Shown here piece after piece: positions 6,992 through 15,623 of a stretch of 55,447 bases of DNA. The notes below the pieces were generated by a model. The model worked only from the letters and a program-made list of their open reading frames with translations, searched no databases and was not told the origin of the DNA. The position numbers and the translations under genes are program-made. Each line of letters begins with the position of its first letter. The stretch's first letter is position 1. Origin of the DNA: Prevotellaceae bacterium UBA2738 (lineage in GTDB: Bacteria; Bacteroidota; Bacteroidia; Bacteroidales; Bacteroidaceae); NCBI GenBank assembly GCA_002353585.1, contig DEJW01000024.1, positions 24,290 to 79,736 on the forward strand, in the 5' to 3' direction.

Positions 6992-9334
6992 TTAATTATT
7001 GAAGTCCCACGAGAGGCCGAAACGCAGTACGCTCTCATTGAGTGGGTGGTGAGGGGTATAGAAATAGTTCTTGTTGCCAGAACCTGCATTGACATGGCTC
7101 ATCATGACGAAGAAGCGGCACTGCTTGAGCTTCAGGTTGGCATATACGTTGATTATGGGATAGTTACCCACCTTGGTGCGCAAGGAGGTGTTCTGCTGCA
7201 CACCATACATGCCTATCTGCGGACAGTATTCTGGTGCATAGTAGCTGGTGAAATAGCGCATATCGGCACCTAAGTGGACACGCAACACTCTGGCTACGGC
7301 GAAGTTGATGTAGAGGTTGGTGTAGTAGTTGAAGTCAGGCACGGCGAGCAACTCGCTCTGACTGCTCTTCTGATAGGTAAGACGGTTCTCCCAGTTGAGA
7401 ATGCCCAGACGGAAATTCTGCTCCAGTGCAAGGGTTATGAGACTGATGTTAGCAGACGACTGCATCATGTCAGCAGTGTATTTGGTGACGGTGGTCACCT
7501 CGTCGAGGGTGGTACTGTTGTAGTTGATACCCAGATAGGTGTAGTTCTGTATGTTGTCATAGCAGGCACGAAGGGTGGTGCCAGTCCTCTTGAGGAAGAA
7601 CTCTGCCTCGAGGTGGGTCTGCATCTGCTTGTTGAAGTTGTCATGCTCCCACGAGAAGAACTTGCCGTGATAGCGACGTTGGATGAAGTTGGGGTTGACA
7701 AGGTGATAGAACGCCTTGAGGCGCACGGCAGCCGTGTCGCCAAGCAATCGCATATTGAGGTCGCCTGAGCCGTCGAGTTTTATGTCGCCCACATCCTTGC
7801 CCACAAGCCAAAACTCAGCCTGAGCCTTGTAGTGAAGGTGTTTGCCCAATGTCTTGATGAGTTGTCCACCGATGGAGATATTGGTCTCGTTATAAGAGGT
7901 GTAGCCCTTGTCGCTGTTAGGCAGGTTATAGTTACGCAGTTCGTGGGTAAGGAACACCTTTGCTCCCATAGGCACATACTTGTTGAAACCCTCAAGCATA
8001 CCAATGGCGAGGGTGTTCTTAAGTATAACATATTTGGTCTTATCGTATATGGAGTCGCCAGGATTGTCCTCGTAAGGCACATTATAGCGGTTGAGGTAGA
8101 AGCCCTCCTGAGGCGAGTTGCCTATATAGCGACGGTTGTTGGTGTTGAGGTTGAGGTTGTGAATAAAACTGGTCACTGGAACATACTCCTCCTTAATCCA
8201 CGAGGTGTCAGGTGCCATACGCTGAACAGCCAGAATGCTGTCACGCACAGACTTCATGAGCGAGTCGTTGATGGCTGTCTGCCTCTGCTTGGCATCTTTA
8301 GGCAAATCACCTATCACTATGGCATCGTCAGGACGACCCGTAAACTTAGTTACAGGCGTAGAACTCTGGGCATGCTCAGCCAGACGCTGTCCACCTGCTG
8401 TCTTTTGCAGTTCCAGCTCCTCCTTCTCCTGCTTGGCACGCAAGGCGAAACGTTTTGCATCCTTCTCCATCTCAGTCATCTCTACCTTGCGATAGAATCC
8501 CACATTATAGCGATGAGAGAAATTGAGCGAGAAGGCATCCTGCTTGTTCCAGTTGTCTTTGAGCACCACAGGTATCTCCTGACCGCTGTATGAATCCTTG
8601 TATGCCTCAGGATGGGTGATGTAGTTATCGTTGGCTATACCACCATTCTCAGACACCTTCATGTGGTCGAAACTCATATTGAAATGAGCCTGATAGCGCT
8701 CGCCAGTGTATGCCAGCCAGAAGGTGTAGTCGAAGAGCGAGATGCTCTGGTCGTCGTAGTAACCCCTGCCATAGGCGTAGTTGAACTTAAAGCCTATGCC
8801 AAAACGCTTGTTCACATTGCTGGCAAAGAGTACCCTCAGGTGGTCTTCGCCGTTGGTCTTATTGCCACAGGTGGAATAGAACAGGTTGGTGAGTGGCGAG
8901 AGGGTGTTGGTATAGAGCAGCTCTGAGGGCTTGGTGAGAAAGAAACCATAGGGCTCAAGAAACGGATTGCGTGTAGAGAGGTCGCGGTCTGTGGCTATGC
9001 GCGCTATGCGCGGAGCACCCAGGTTGCCAGTGGTGTTATACTCACCATACTTGCCTGTGGTGAAGATGGTGTTCATGAACAGATGCTGGGCAGTGTCACG
9101 CTGGGCAGGCACTATGTCGCCAAACTTCTCGTCAACCGTCCATACATACATACCCTTGGGAATCTTCTTGTTAGAATGCTTCAGAGAGTCAAGGGCTGCA
9201 TTAGGGTTGAAGGTGTTGGTGGTGGCATCGAATCCGTCCAGATTGTTAGTCTGAGCCACTGCAACATGTGACAGCATGAAACATGCTATCAACAGAAACG
9301 CCCTAAGGTATGCCAGACTACTCTTCCTCTTCAT
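6992..9334 (-). CDS. Putative outer membrane porin (Porin_10-like)
   Basis: This is a 780-residue protein with a signal peptide (about residues 1-27, ending HVAVAQ). A conserved N-terminal block (KGMYVWTVDEKFGDIVPAQRD and YNTTGNLGAPRI) is followed by long alternating polar/aromatic stretches typical of a large beta-barrel. Residues about 285-345 are charged and may form a coiled-coil loop. The pattern fits the Bacteroidetes putative porin family. The start overlaps the upstream 80-residue membrane protein gene by 17 nt, so the two are probably translationally coupled. The transported solute is unknown. Confidence 0.78.
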   Translation of the reverse strand: MKRKSSLAYLRAFLLIACFMLSHVAVAQTNNLDGFDATTNTFNPNAALDSLKHSNKKIPKGMYVWTVDEKFGDIVPAQRDTAQHLFMNTIFTTGKYGEYNTTGNLGAPRIARIATDRDLSTRNPFLEPYGFFLTKPSELLYTNTLSPLTNLFYSTCGNKTNGEDHLRVLFASNVNKRFGIGFKFNYAYGRGYYDDQSISLFDYTFWLAYTGERYQAHFNMSFDHMKVSENGGIANDNYITHPEAYKDSYSGQEIPVVLKDNWNKQDAFSLNFSHRYNVGFYRKVEMTEMEKDAKRFALRAKQEKEELELQKTAGGQRLAEHAQSSTPVTKFTGRPDDAIVIGDLPKDAKQRQTAINDSLMKSVRDSILAVQRMAPDTSWIKEEYVPVTSFIHNLNLNTNNRRYIGNSPQEGFYLNRYNVPYEDNPGDSIYDKTKYVILKNTLAIGMLEGFNKYVPMGAKVFLTHELRNYNLPNSDKGYTSYNETNISIGGQLIKTLGKHLHYKAQAEFWLVGKDVGDIKLDGSGDLNMRLLGDTAAVRLKAFYHLVNPNFIQRRYHGKFFSWEHDNFNKQMQTHLEAEFFLKRTGTTLRACYDNIQNYTYLGINYNSTTLDEVTTVTKYTADMMQSSANISLITLALEQNFRLGILNWENRLTYQKSSQSELLAVPDFNYYTNLYINFAVARVLRVHLGADMRYFTSYYAPEYCPQIGMYGVQQNTSLRTKVGNYPIINVYANLKLKQCRFFVMMSHVNAGSGNKNYFYTPHHPLNESVLRFGLSWDFNN

Positions 9335-9560
9335 TATTATTCTTCTTCAGAAGACGTATCATGCACTCAGCCATCTTGATTAGCACGGCGATTATTACCA
9401 CTATGGCACCTCTCATCTCGTTTTCCTCACCACCTATGTAACCCATATACATAAGACAGCCCACGATGGCGATGACCATAAAGAGCACGTTAAGCACCTG
9501 ACGAATCTTGAAATTTATGTCGTGAATCTTCTCTGGATGACGATGTGAACGATATTCCAT
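9318..9560 (-). CDS. Small two-helix membrane protein
   Basis: This is an 80-residue protein with a His/Arg-rich N-terminus, two predicted membrane helices (about residues 22-43 and 50-66) and an acidic end, NNNEEEE. I do not recognise a named family. Its stop lies inside the start of the porin gene (17-nt overlap), which implies coupled translation and perhaps an assembly or partner role. The ATG follows an AT-rich stretch carrying 7-bp repeats; no promoter is visible directly upstream. Confidence 0.75.
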   Translation of the reverse strand: MEYRSHRHPEKIHDINFKIRQVLNVLFMVIAIVGCLMYMGYIGGEENEMRGAIVVIIAVLIKMAECMIRLLKKNNNEEEE

Positions 9561-9565
9561 TTTGG

Positions 9566-9593
9566 ATAATTGATAATTGACAATTGATAATTG
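9566..9593. repeat. Tandem 7-bp repeat (ATAATTG)
   Basis: Four heptamers (ATAATTG, ATAATTG, ACAATTG, ATAATTG) lie directly upstream of the 80-residue membrane protein gene. They are followed by a looser AGTACTAAGTGACTAAGTAC repeat. A similar AAGTACAAGGTGACTAAGTA tract occurs near 18745. Confidence 0.8.
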
Positions 9594-9646
9594 AAAGTAC
9601 TAAGTGACTAAGTACAAAGTATTTGAACGGGAGTAGGCTCCTTGAA

Positions 9647-10309
9647 CTACTTAAGAGCCGTTTCTATCTGCGCCATAAGGGCATCCTTGGTGTCTATGGT
9701 CTTGGTACGGAACTTCTCATAGCCACCCTTGTTAAACTTGGTCTGAGTCTTGTTCAGGGCATTCTTGTCGAGAAGCATCTCCTCAGCAGGGAATTTGCTG
9801 TCGTAAGTGTAGGACATATTGTTCATTATCACCTCACACTTGCCATCGAAACAATTGACACGCAAGGTGTAATTGAGCAGGGCACGGTCGCGCAGAAGTC
9901 CCTCCCTGAAGGTGACATACTCTGATATACGGGCACCAATCTCGTGTTTCTCCCTGTTTACTATGGCAATCTTGCTAACGGGGTCTTTGCCCTCCTGCTT
10001 GCAGTAGTCCTGAAGGAAGGCTATCATCTTATCATACACCTGCTGAGCCGTGAGGGGTGAACAACTGAAGGTTTTACTCCATACCACTTTGCCGTCAACC
10101 TCTGGACATGAGCCTGCTGCATACTTCTCCTTAATCATCATCACTGGCTTGGCAGGCTTTGCCTTCTTAGGCTTTGCCTTAGGTGTCTGGGCATCCTTAG
10201 CTGATGCCTGCTGGGTAGCAGATGTCACTGCATCAGGATTAAACGGAGTGTATTGAGCACTGACAGACAATGACACAAAAAGTGCACTAATTAAGAATAT
10301 ACGTTTCAT
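9647..10309 (-). CDS. Exported protein resembling DUF4468 proteins
   Basis: This is a 220-residue protein with a signal peptide (MKRIFLISALFVSLSVSA) and a Lys/Pro/Ala-rich linker (about residues 40-57). A compact domain begins near GKVVWSKTFSCSPLTAQQVY and continues through YVTFREGLLRDR and CEVIMNNMSYTYD. That pattern is like DUF4468, whose members have a TBP-like fold and unknown function. It lies 38 bp downstream of a 47-residue membrane ORF in the pyk-rluA group. A periplasmic or outer-membrane location is likely. Confidence 0.65.
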   Translation of the reverse strand: MKRIFLISALFVSLSVSAQYTPFNPDAVTSATQQASAKDAQTPKAKPKKAKPAKPVMMIKEKYAAGSCPEVDGKVVWSKTFSCSPLTAQQVYDKMIAFLQDYCKQEGKDPVSKIAIVNREKHEIGARISEYVTFREGLLRDRALLNYTLRVNCFDGKCEVIMNNMSYTYDSKFPAEEMLLDKNALNKTQTKFNKGGYEKFRTKTIDTKDALMAQIETALK

Positions 10310-10347
10310 TTTCCTTTATTTTAGTCTTTGCAGTTATTCTCGATTCC

Positions 10348-10491
10348 TTATGATTGCATGGTGAAATAAAGGTATGCAAGGATGGCACAGAGTATCAGTG
10401 TGACGATGATACGGAAGACACATCCCACAAACTTCTTTATCAGTATGAAAGCTATGATTATAGCAACTATGGCTATGATGTAGTTGGTCAT
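10348..10491 (-). CDS. 47-residue membrane peptide
   Basis: This short ORF encodes a protein starting MTNYIIAIVAIIIAFILIKK, with two hydrophobic segments (about residues 4-18 and 25-43) split by KKFVGCVFR. Its ATG overlaps the stop of the rluA-type gene in an ATGA arrangement, a strong sign of coupled translation, and it continues unbroken to TAA. I know no named family. The start, overlap and membrane character make it a likely real gene. Confidence 0.65.
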   Translation of the reverse strand: MTNYIIAIVAIIIAFILIKKFVGCVFRIIVTLILCAILAYLYFTMQS

Positions 10492-11381
10492 TTCTCTTTA
10501 TTTATTACTTCACTAAACTGCGATGGTATGGGGGTGGAAAACTCCATAGGACGATGGGTGACAGGATGGTAGAAACAGAGCACATAGGCATGAAGACAAA
10601 GACGGTGAAGCGGACTGTCGCCATTGCCGTATTTCACATCTCCACACACTGGGTGACCCATGTCAGCAGCATGCACACGAATCTGATTTTTCCTTCCTGT
10701 CTCCAACTTAAACTCCACCAGAGAGTGATAGATTGAGCTACCGAGAACACGGTAATGTGTTACTGCATACTTTCCACCGTTATCCACTGGCGATGAGTAA
10801 GTTATGTAAGCCTTATTATCTTTAAGCCAATTGGCTATTGTACCCGTTTTCTGCTCAAACTCACCTGAACAGAGAGCCACATAACGACGGTCGAAAACTA
10901 TGTCGTGCCACTCGTGTTCGAGTATCTGTTCTGTCTCCATATCCTTGGCATAAATCATCAGTCCTGAGGTGTCACGGTCAAGACGGTGAACCACATGAGC
11001 ATGGCATCCCTGACGAGTCTTCTGGAAGTAGTTATCGAGCACAGTCTTCACATTCAGAGTGGAGTGACCAGCAGCCATACTCAGTATGCCTGGCTTCTTC
11101 TCAATCACGATGATGTACTTATCCTCATACACTATGTTGACATACTTGCTGTGAAAGGTATCGTTCTTCTTTGAATTAGAAACGCTGACCTTCATGCCAG
11201 GCATGAGGGGATAGTTGTACTGGGTGACCACCTTGCCGTCAACCTTTATGCCACGACCCTGCAGGGTGTCCTTAATCTTGTTCTTGCTGCCAGGAAGCGT
11301 AGCAAGGAGATACTCCAAAAGGGGCATCTCCTTATCTACCGTATAGTGTTTGTATTCTCTTAATCGCGGATTATAAGCCAT
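10488..11381 (-). CDS. RluA-family pseudouridine synthase
   Basis: This is a 297-residue enzyme. The N-terminus holds an S4-like RNA-binding region (about residues 15-80, LLATLPGSKNKIKDTLQGRG). The catalytic motif HRLDRDTSGLMIYAK (around residues 131-145) contains the active-site Asp, and GRKNQIRVH is the conserved downstream block. It isomerises specific uridines in rRNA or tRNA; which RluA, RluC or RluD target it uses cannot be told. It lies 9 bp downstream of pyk and overlaps the next small ORF by 4 nt (ATGA), so the three form an operon. Confidence 0.92.
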   Translation of the reverse strand: MAYNPRLREYKHYTVDKEMPLLEYLLATLPGSKNKIKDTLQGRGIKVDGKVVTQYNYPLMPGMKVSVSNSKKNDTFHSKYVNIVYEDKYIIVIEKKPGILSMAAGHSTLNVKTVLDNYFQKTRQGCHAHVVHRLDRDTSGLMIYAKDMETEQILEHEWHDIVFDRRYVALCSGEFEQKTGTIANWLKDNKAYITYSSPVDNGGKYAVTHYRVLGSSIYHSLVEFKLETGRKNQIRVHAADMGHPVCGDVKYGNGDSPLHRLCLHAYVLCFYHPVTHRPMEFSTPIPSQFSEVINKEK

Positions 11382-11390
11382 AGAGTGTGG

Positions 11391-12848
11391 TTATTGATTA
11401 TCAGCCTCTGCCGTATTCTCGTAATTGGCAAACACTTCGCTCACGGTGTTCACCTCAAGCATTGAGACACCAGCCGACTTATCAGCTATACCGATATTCA
11501 TGTGACCAGAGAGATAGGTCACCTTGTCAGTGAGTGACACCATCTTGTTGTCAAACATCTTCTTTACGGCATAGTAGAACATCTTCTCCAGCTCATCCTG
11601 CTTAGGATATATGGCAAGAACGCCATAAGAAAGGGCAAGCCAGCGCTGGAGCTTATCGCATTTACAAATAGCAACTACAGGACTCGGACCACGATATGCA
11701 GCAAGGGTGCGAGCATCATCGCCTGTACCTGAGTCGGTAAGGATACACTTTACACCGAGTTTTGAGGTGGTCTCGATAGCTGCCTTACAAAGGAAATCGC
11801 GAAGGTTGGTATCAGCTCCGTCAACATCCAGTTCCTGGGTAGAGTGCAACCTACGGTCAGCCTCAGCCTGCTCGGCTATCTTCACCATAGTCTTCACTGC
11901 CTCGATAGGATAATTGCCACTTGCTGTCTCGCCTGAGAGCATCAGGGCATCAGTATTCTGAAATACTGCATTGGCAATATCACTAACCTCAGCACGAGTA
12001 GGACGAGGATTCTTAATCATGGTGTGAAGCATCTGAGTAGCAACTATCACAGGCTTCTTGCGGAACACACACTTCTTGATTATCATACGCTGGATGCCTG
12101 GAATCTTCTCGGCTGGAATCTCTATGCCAAGGTCGCCACGAGCCACCATCACGCCATAGCAGTTCTCAAGAATCTCGTCGATATTGTCCACGCCCTCCTG
12201 GTTCTCAATCTTTGAGATAATCTTGATGTCAGAATTATGCTCGTCAAGAATCTTCTGCACCTCATGCAGGTCTTCCTTAGAGCGCACAAAGGAATGGGCT
12301 ATGAAGTCGATATCCTCTTCTATGGCAAGCAGTATGTTGCGACGGTCTTTCTCAGTGAGGGCTGGAAGATCAATATGCACCCCAGGCACATTGACAGACT
12401 TATGAGAACCCAGTTTGCCATCGTTCATCACTATGACAGTAAGTTTCTCGCCATTATTCTCAACCACTTGCATACACAGCTCGCCGTCGTCGAACAGTAT
12501 CTGATCACCAATCTTTACGTCATTACATATATCGCTGTAAGACAGTGCGATAACATCATGAACGGTATCCACAGAAGGGTCACCAACTATGGAAACCTTC
12601 TCACCCGACTTATAGTCGATAGGGGCTGCTGCTCCTGTAGTGCGAATCTCTGGTCCCTTGGTGTCGATGAGTATGCCCAGATGCTGAGACACCTCCCTCA
12701 CATTCCTAATGATTGTCCTCAGTCCGTCAGGGGTGGCATGGGCAGTATTCATACGGATTACATTAGCACCAGCCTTGTAAAGCTGACGGATAAATTCTAC
12801 GTCGCAACGCAAATCGCTGACTGACGCAACTATTTTTGTTTGTTTCAT
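11391..12848 (-). CDS. pyk: Pyruvate kinase
   Basis: This 485-residue protein is of normal length. It begins KQTKIVASVSDLRCD and contains the substrate and metal site region LIDTKGPEIRTT, the active-site lysine region ISKIENQEGVDNIDEI, MVARGDLGIEIP, and the signature region VIVATQMLHTM. The C-terminal domain is complete (TDSGTGDDARTLAAYRGPSPVVA). It catalyses phosphoenolpyruvate + ADP to pyruvate + ATP, the last step of glycolysis. It is first in a minus-strand operon with its own promoter and is divergent from the rnf operon. Confidence 0.96.
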   Translation of the reverse strand: MKQTKIVASVSDLRCDVEFIRQLYKAGANVIRMNTAHATPDGLRTIIRNVREVSQHLGILIDTKGPEIRTTGAAAPIDYKSGEKVSIVGDPSVDTVHDVIALSYSDICNDVKIGDQILFDDGELCMQVVENNGEKLTVIVMNDGKLGSHKSVNVPGVHIDLPALTEKDRRNILLAIEEDIDFIAHSFVRSKEDLHEVQKILDEHNSDIKIISKIENQEGVDNIDEILENCYGVMVARGDLGIEIPAEKIPGIQRMIIKKCVFRKKPVIVATQMLHTMIKNPRPTRAEVSDIANAVFQNTDALMLSGETASGNYPIEAVKTMVKIAEQAEADRRLHSTQELDVDGADTNLRDFLCKAAIETTSKLGVKCILTDSGTGDDARTLAAYRGPSPVVAICKCDKLQRWLALSYGVLAIYPKQDELEKMFYYAVKKMFDNKMVSLTDKVTYLSGHMNIGIADKSAGVSMLEVNTVSEVFANYENTAEADNQ

Positions 12849-12877
12849 ACAGATTTTTGGCGTAAATATTTTAGACG

Positions 12878-12909
12878 CAAAGGTAGCATTTTTTCCTTAA
12901 TATTCCAAA
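12878..12909 (-). promoter_or_regulatory. pyk promoter
   Basis: The minus-strand -7 box TACCTTTG (plus 12878-12885) and TTTG (plus 12906-12909) are separated by 20 bp. It is back to back with the rnf promoter. Confidence 0.82.
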
Positions 12910-12966
12910 CAAAACATAAAAATAAGGTGATATTTTAATAAATCGTGCACATTTTTTGTGAAATAT

Positions 12967-12998
12967 TTTGTTTTTTCAAAATAAACTCGTACTTTTGC
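12967..12998 (+). promoter_or_regulatory. rnf operon promoter
   Basis: TTTG at 12967-12970 and TACTTTTGC at 12990-12998 are separated by 19 bp, a full match to the Bacteroidetes consensus. It lies about 40 bp before the rseC start. Confidence 0.85.
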
Positions 12999-13041
12999 AT
13001 CTGCGAGTGGACAATCACGATTGCCTCTCGGCATGGATACT

Positions 13042-13452
13042 ATGAGTAATCAAATATCCCACAAGGGCATCATAGACAGCATTTCAAGAGGGGTGGTGCA
13101 CGTGCGCATCGTCCAGAGCAGTGCCTGTAGCAGTTGCAAGGTCGCTTCATACTGCAATTCAGCTGAGAGCAAGGAGAAAATCATCGACGTAAAGTGTTCT
13201 GATACCCAACAATATACTGTGGGACAGGACGTTACGGTAATGGCAGCACCCTCAGTGGGGGCTAAGGCAGTGGTATTGGCATTCATCATACCTACCATAA
13301 TTCTGCTTGCCACGATTGCCATCTGCGTAAGTTCAGGTGTATCAGACGGGATTTCCGCGTTGGCGGGAGTTCTTTCGCTCGTACCTTATTATATAGGTCT
13401 ATACCTGTACAGAAACAGACTGGAACAAATACTCACATTCTATCTAGCCTGA
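13042..13452 (+). CDS. rseC: RseC/SoxR-reducing-system family protein
   Basis: This protein of about 136 residues has a cytoplasmic cysteine cluster near the N-terminus (ACSSCKVASYC) and two membrane helices (about residues 75-95 and 101-118). The family is known as RseC, or as a component linked to Rnf. In Bacteroidetes it is usually first in the rnf operon, as here. I chose the ATG giving MSNQISHKGI because family members commonly start this way. In-frame ATG at 13033 and TTG at 13021 are alternatives. Confidence 0.85.
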   Translation: MSNQISHKGIIDSISRGVVHVRIVQSSACSSCKVASYCNSAESKEKIIDVKCSDTQQYTVGQDVTVMAAPSVGAKAVVLAFIIPTIILLATIAICVSSGVSDGISALAGVLSLVPYYIGLYLYRNRLEQILTFYLA

Positions 13453-13510
13453 TAACAACGAAAAAAGTATAAACAAACAAAATTCAATTTAACAACTTAA
13501 TAAACACATT

Positions 13511-14029
13511 ATGAGCTTAATCTTATCATCAGTGCTAACACTGGGTATCATTGCACTCATCGCTGCAATGATTCTGTTCATTTGTGCTAAGAAGTTCGCT
13601 GTTGACGAAGACCCACGTTTGGGACAAGTTGCCGCTATCCTGCCTCAGGCTAACTGTGGTGGTTGTGGTTTCCCTGGCTGTTCTGGTTTCGCAGCAGCAT
13701 GCTTTAAGGCTGCAACTGAGAAGGGTTCTATTGACGGACTCCTTTGTCCTGTTGGTGGCGCAGAGGTTATGGATCAGATTTCAGCTATCCTCTTCTCTGA
13801 GGGTGCAAGCGCACCTGCATCAAGTGCTCCTGCAGCGTCTTCAGACGGTCCGAAGAAGGAAACAGGTCCATTGAAACCTATGTCAACTGACCCTAAACCA
13901 TTCGTTGTTCCAGAGGGATTGGACTTCTCTGGTCCGAAGGCTAACCCCGTACCATGTATTCCTACTGGTCCGAAACCTGCCATCCTGCCAAAGAACTGGC
14001 CAGCATCCGTAGAAAATACTAATAAGTAA
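13511..14029 (+). CDS. rnfB: RnfB, short form lacking the ferredoxin domains
   Basis: This is a 172-residue subunit. An N-terminal membrane helix (about residues 5-26) is followed by the family FeS domain with cysteines at 49, 52, 57 and 79 (CGGCGFPGC, then CPVGG), which binds one 4Fe-4S cluster. RnfB usually continues with a ferredoxin-like module carrying further clusters, and common lengths are near 280-300. Here residues 95-120 are an Ala/Ser/Pro linker, followed by a tail (about 129-165) nearly the same as the RnfC C-terminus. The next gene starts 14 bp downstream, so no frameshifted remainder is hidden. The rnfB identity is firm; the missing module is real in this sequence. Confidence 0.9.
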   Translation: MSLILSSVLTLGIIALIAAMILFICAKKFAVDEDPRLGQVAAILPQANCGGCGFPGCSGFAAACFKAATEKGSIDGLLCPVGGAEVMDQISAILFSEGASAPASSAPAASSDGPKKETGPLKPMSTDPKPFVVPEGLDFSGPKANPVPCIPTGPKPAILPKNWPASVENTNK

Positions 14030-14042
14030 CCTGTTATAAGCA

Positions 14043-15584
14043 ATGAAAGCAAGAACTTTTAGAATTGGTGGCGTTCATCCTGCAGAGAACAAACTGAGCA
14101 ATGACGCCGTTACGCAGCCTGCACCATTGCCAAAGCAGGCAGTATTCTCACTCAGCCAGCACATCGGTGCACCTGCAAAGCCTATCGTCAAGGAAGGCGA
14201 CAAGGTAAAGGTGGGCACTATGATTGCAGAGGCTGGAGGCTTTGTTTCAGCTAACATCTTCTCTTCTGTTTCTGGTACAGTCGTAAAGGTTGGTGACAGC
14301 CTTGACGTGGCTGGTATGCCTAAACCCGCCATCACCATCAAGGTGGAGGGCGACGAATGGGAAGAGAGCATCGACCGCTCTGACAAACTCGAGAAACTTT
14401 CAGACCACCCAGAACTCACACCAGAGGAAATCGTAAACCGAGTTAAGTATGCTGGTATCGTTGGTATGGGCGGTGCATGTTTCCCAACTCACGTTAAGCT
14501 CATGCCTCCTCCTGGAGCTAAGGCTGAATGCGTCATCATCAATGGCGTGGAGTGTGAGCCTTACATAACTTCAGACTACCGCCTGATGCTTGAGAAGGCT
14601 GACCAGCTCATTGAGGGCCTGCGTATTCTCATGGCTGCAGTAAAGGTGCAGAAGGGCTATATCGGCATAGAGGACAACAAGCCACAGGCTATCAAACTCC
14701 TCGCCGAGAAAGTGGCTAACGATCCAAATATCGAGGTAGTACCTCTTGAGAAGAAATATCCACAAGGTGGTGAGAAGCAGCTCATCGACGCCGTTATTCG
14801 TCGTCAGGTTCCTGCACCTCCAGCAATTCCTATCAGCGTAGGTGCTGTAGTACAGAATGCTGGTACAGCAGTTGCCGTGTATGAGGCTGTAATGAAGAAG
14901 AAACCTCTCTTCGAACGCTACACCACAGTAACAGGTCTGCAGCTTGCTAAGCCAAGCAACTTCCTTGTTCGTATGGGTACATCGTTCGAGGACCTTATCA
15001 ACCTCTGTGGCGGTATGCCTGAGGGTGAGAACAAGGTGCTCGCTGGTGGTCCGATGATGGGACGCGCAGTACCTTCTATCGAGGTTCCTGTAGGCAAGGG
15101 TCAGAACTCTATCACTATTCTGACTGGCAAGGATGCCGTTATGCCTGACGAACAGCCATGTATCCGTTGTGCTAAGTGTGTGAGCGCTTGTCCTATGGGA
15201 CTGGAGCCATTCCTGCTTGCCAAGGCTGCTAAGATGGAGAAATGGGATCTGCTTGAGGCTGAAGACATCACCTCTTGTATAGAGTGTGGCTCATGTCAGT
15301 TCACATGTCCAGCTTATCGCCGTCTGCTTGACGACATCCGTAAGGGTAAGGGCACTGTGATGGGCATTATCCGTAGCCGTACAGCTCCCGCACCAGCACC
15401 AGCCGCTAAGGCTGAAGCTCCAAAGGCAAAGACCAAGGACGGCAAGGAGTTCGTCATGCACACCGCCGAGAAGCCATTCGTAGCTCCTACGAACCTCGAC
15501 TTCTCAGGCAAGAAGGCTAATCCTGTGCCAGCAATGCCTGTTGGTCCTAAGCCTGCAGCCCTGCCTAAGAACTGGCCTGCATAA
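14043..15584 (+). CDS. rnfC: RnfC, peripheral subunit of the Rnf complex
   Basis: This is a 513-residue protein. It begins with the family start (FRIGGVHPAENKLS), then a barrel-sandwich-like region, and GMGGACFPTHVKL (about residues 141-153) of the flavin/nucleotide-binding domain. Two 4Fe-4S motifs follow: CIRCAKCVSACP (about 373-384) and CIECGSCQFTCP (about 411-422). RnfC exchanges electrons with NAD(H). After the second cluster comes an Ala/Pro/Lys linker and a C-terminal tail (KPFVAPTNLDFSGKKANPVP and on) shared with RnfB. Confidence 0.95.
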   Translation: MKARTFRIGGVHPAENKLSNDAVTQPAPLPKQAVFSLSQHIGAPAKPIVKEGDKVKVGTMIAEAGGFVSANIFSSVSGTVVKVGDSLDVAGMPKPAITIKVEGDEWEESIDRSDKLEKLSDHPELTPEEIVNRVKYAGIVGMGGACFPTHVKLMPPPGAKAECVIINGVECEPYITSDYRLMLEKADQLIEGLRILMAAVKVQKGYIGIEDNKPQAIKLLAEKVANDPNIEVVPLEKKYPQGGEKQLIDAVIRRQVPAPPAIPISVGAVVQNAGTAVAVYEAVMKKKPLFERYTTVTGLQLAKPSNFLVRMGTSFEDLINLCGGMPEGENKVLAGGPMMGRAVPSIEVPVGKGQNSITILTGKDAVMPDEQPCIRCAKCVSACPMGLEPFLLAKAAKMEKWDLLEAEDITSCIECGSCQFTCPAYRRLLDDIRKGKGTVMGIIRSRTAPAPAPAAKAEAPKAKTKDGKEFVMHTAEKPFVAPTNLDFSGKKANPVPAMPVGPKPAALPKNWPA

Positions 15585-15623
15585 TACTAAAGTATAAAGT
15601 AAAAAAGAATAAAGAATAATAAT

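Noticed and set aside
13511..14043. Frameshift as the cause of the short RnfB
   Set aside because: RnfC begins 14 bp after the RnfB stop, and the shared tail ends RnfB in frame, so no ferredoxin-coding sequence is left out of frame.
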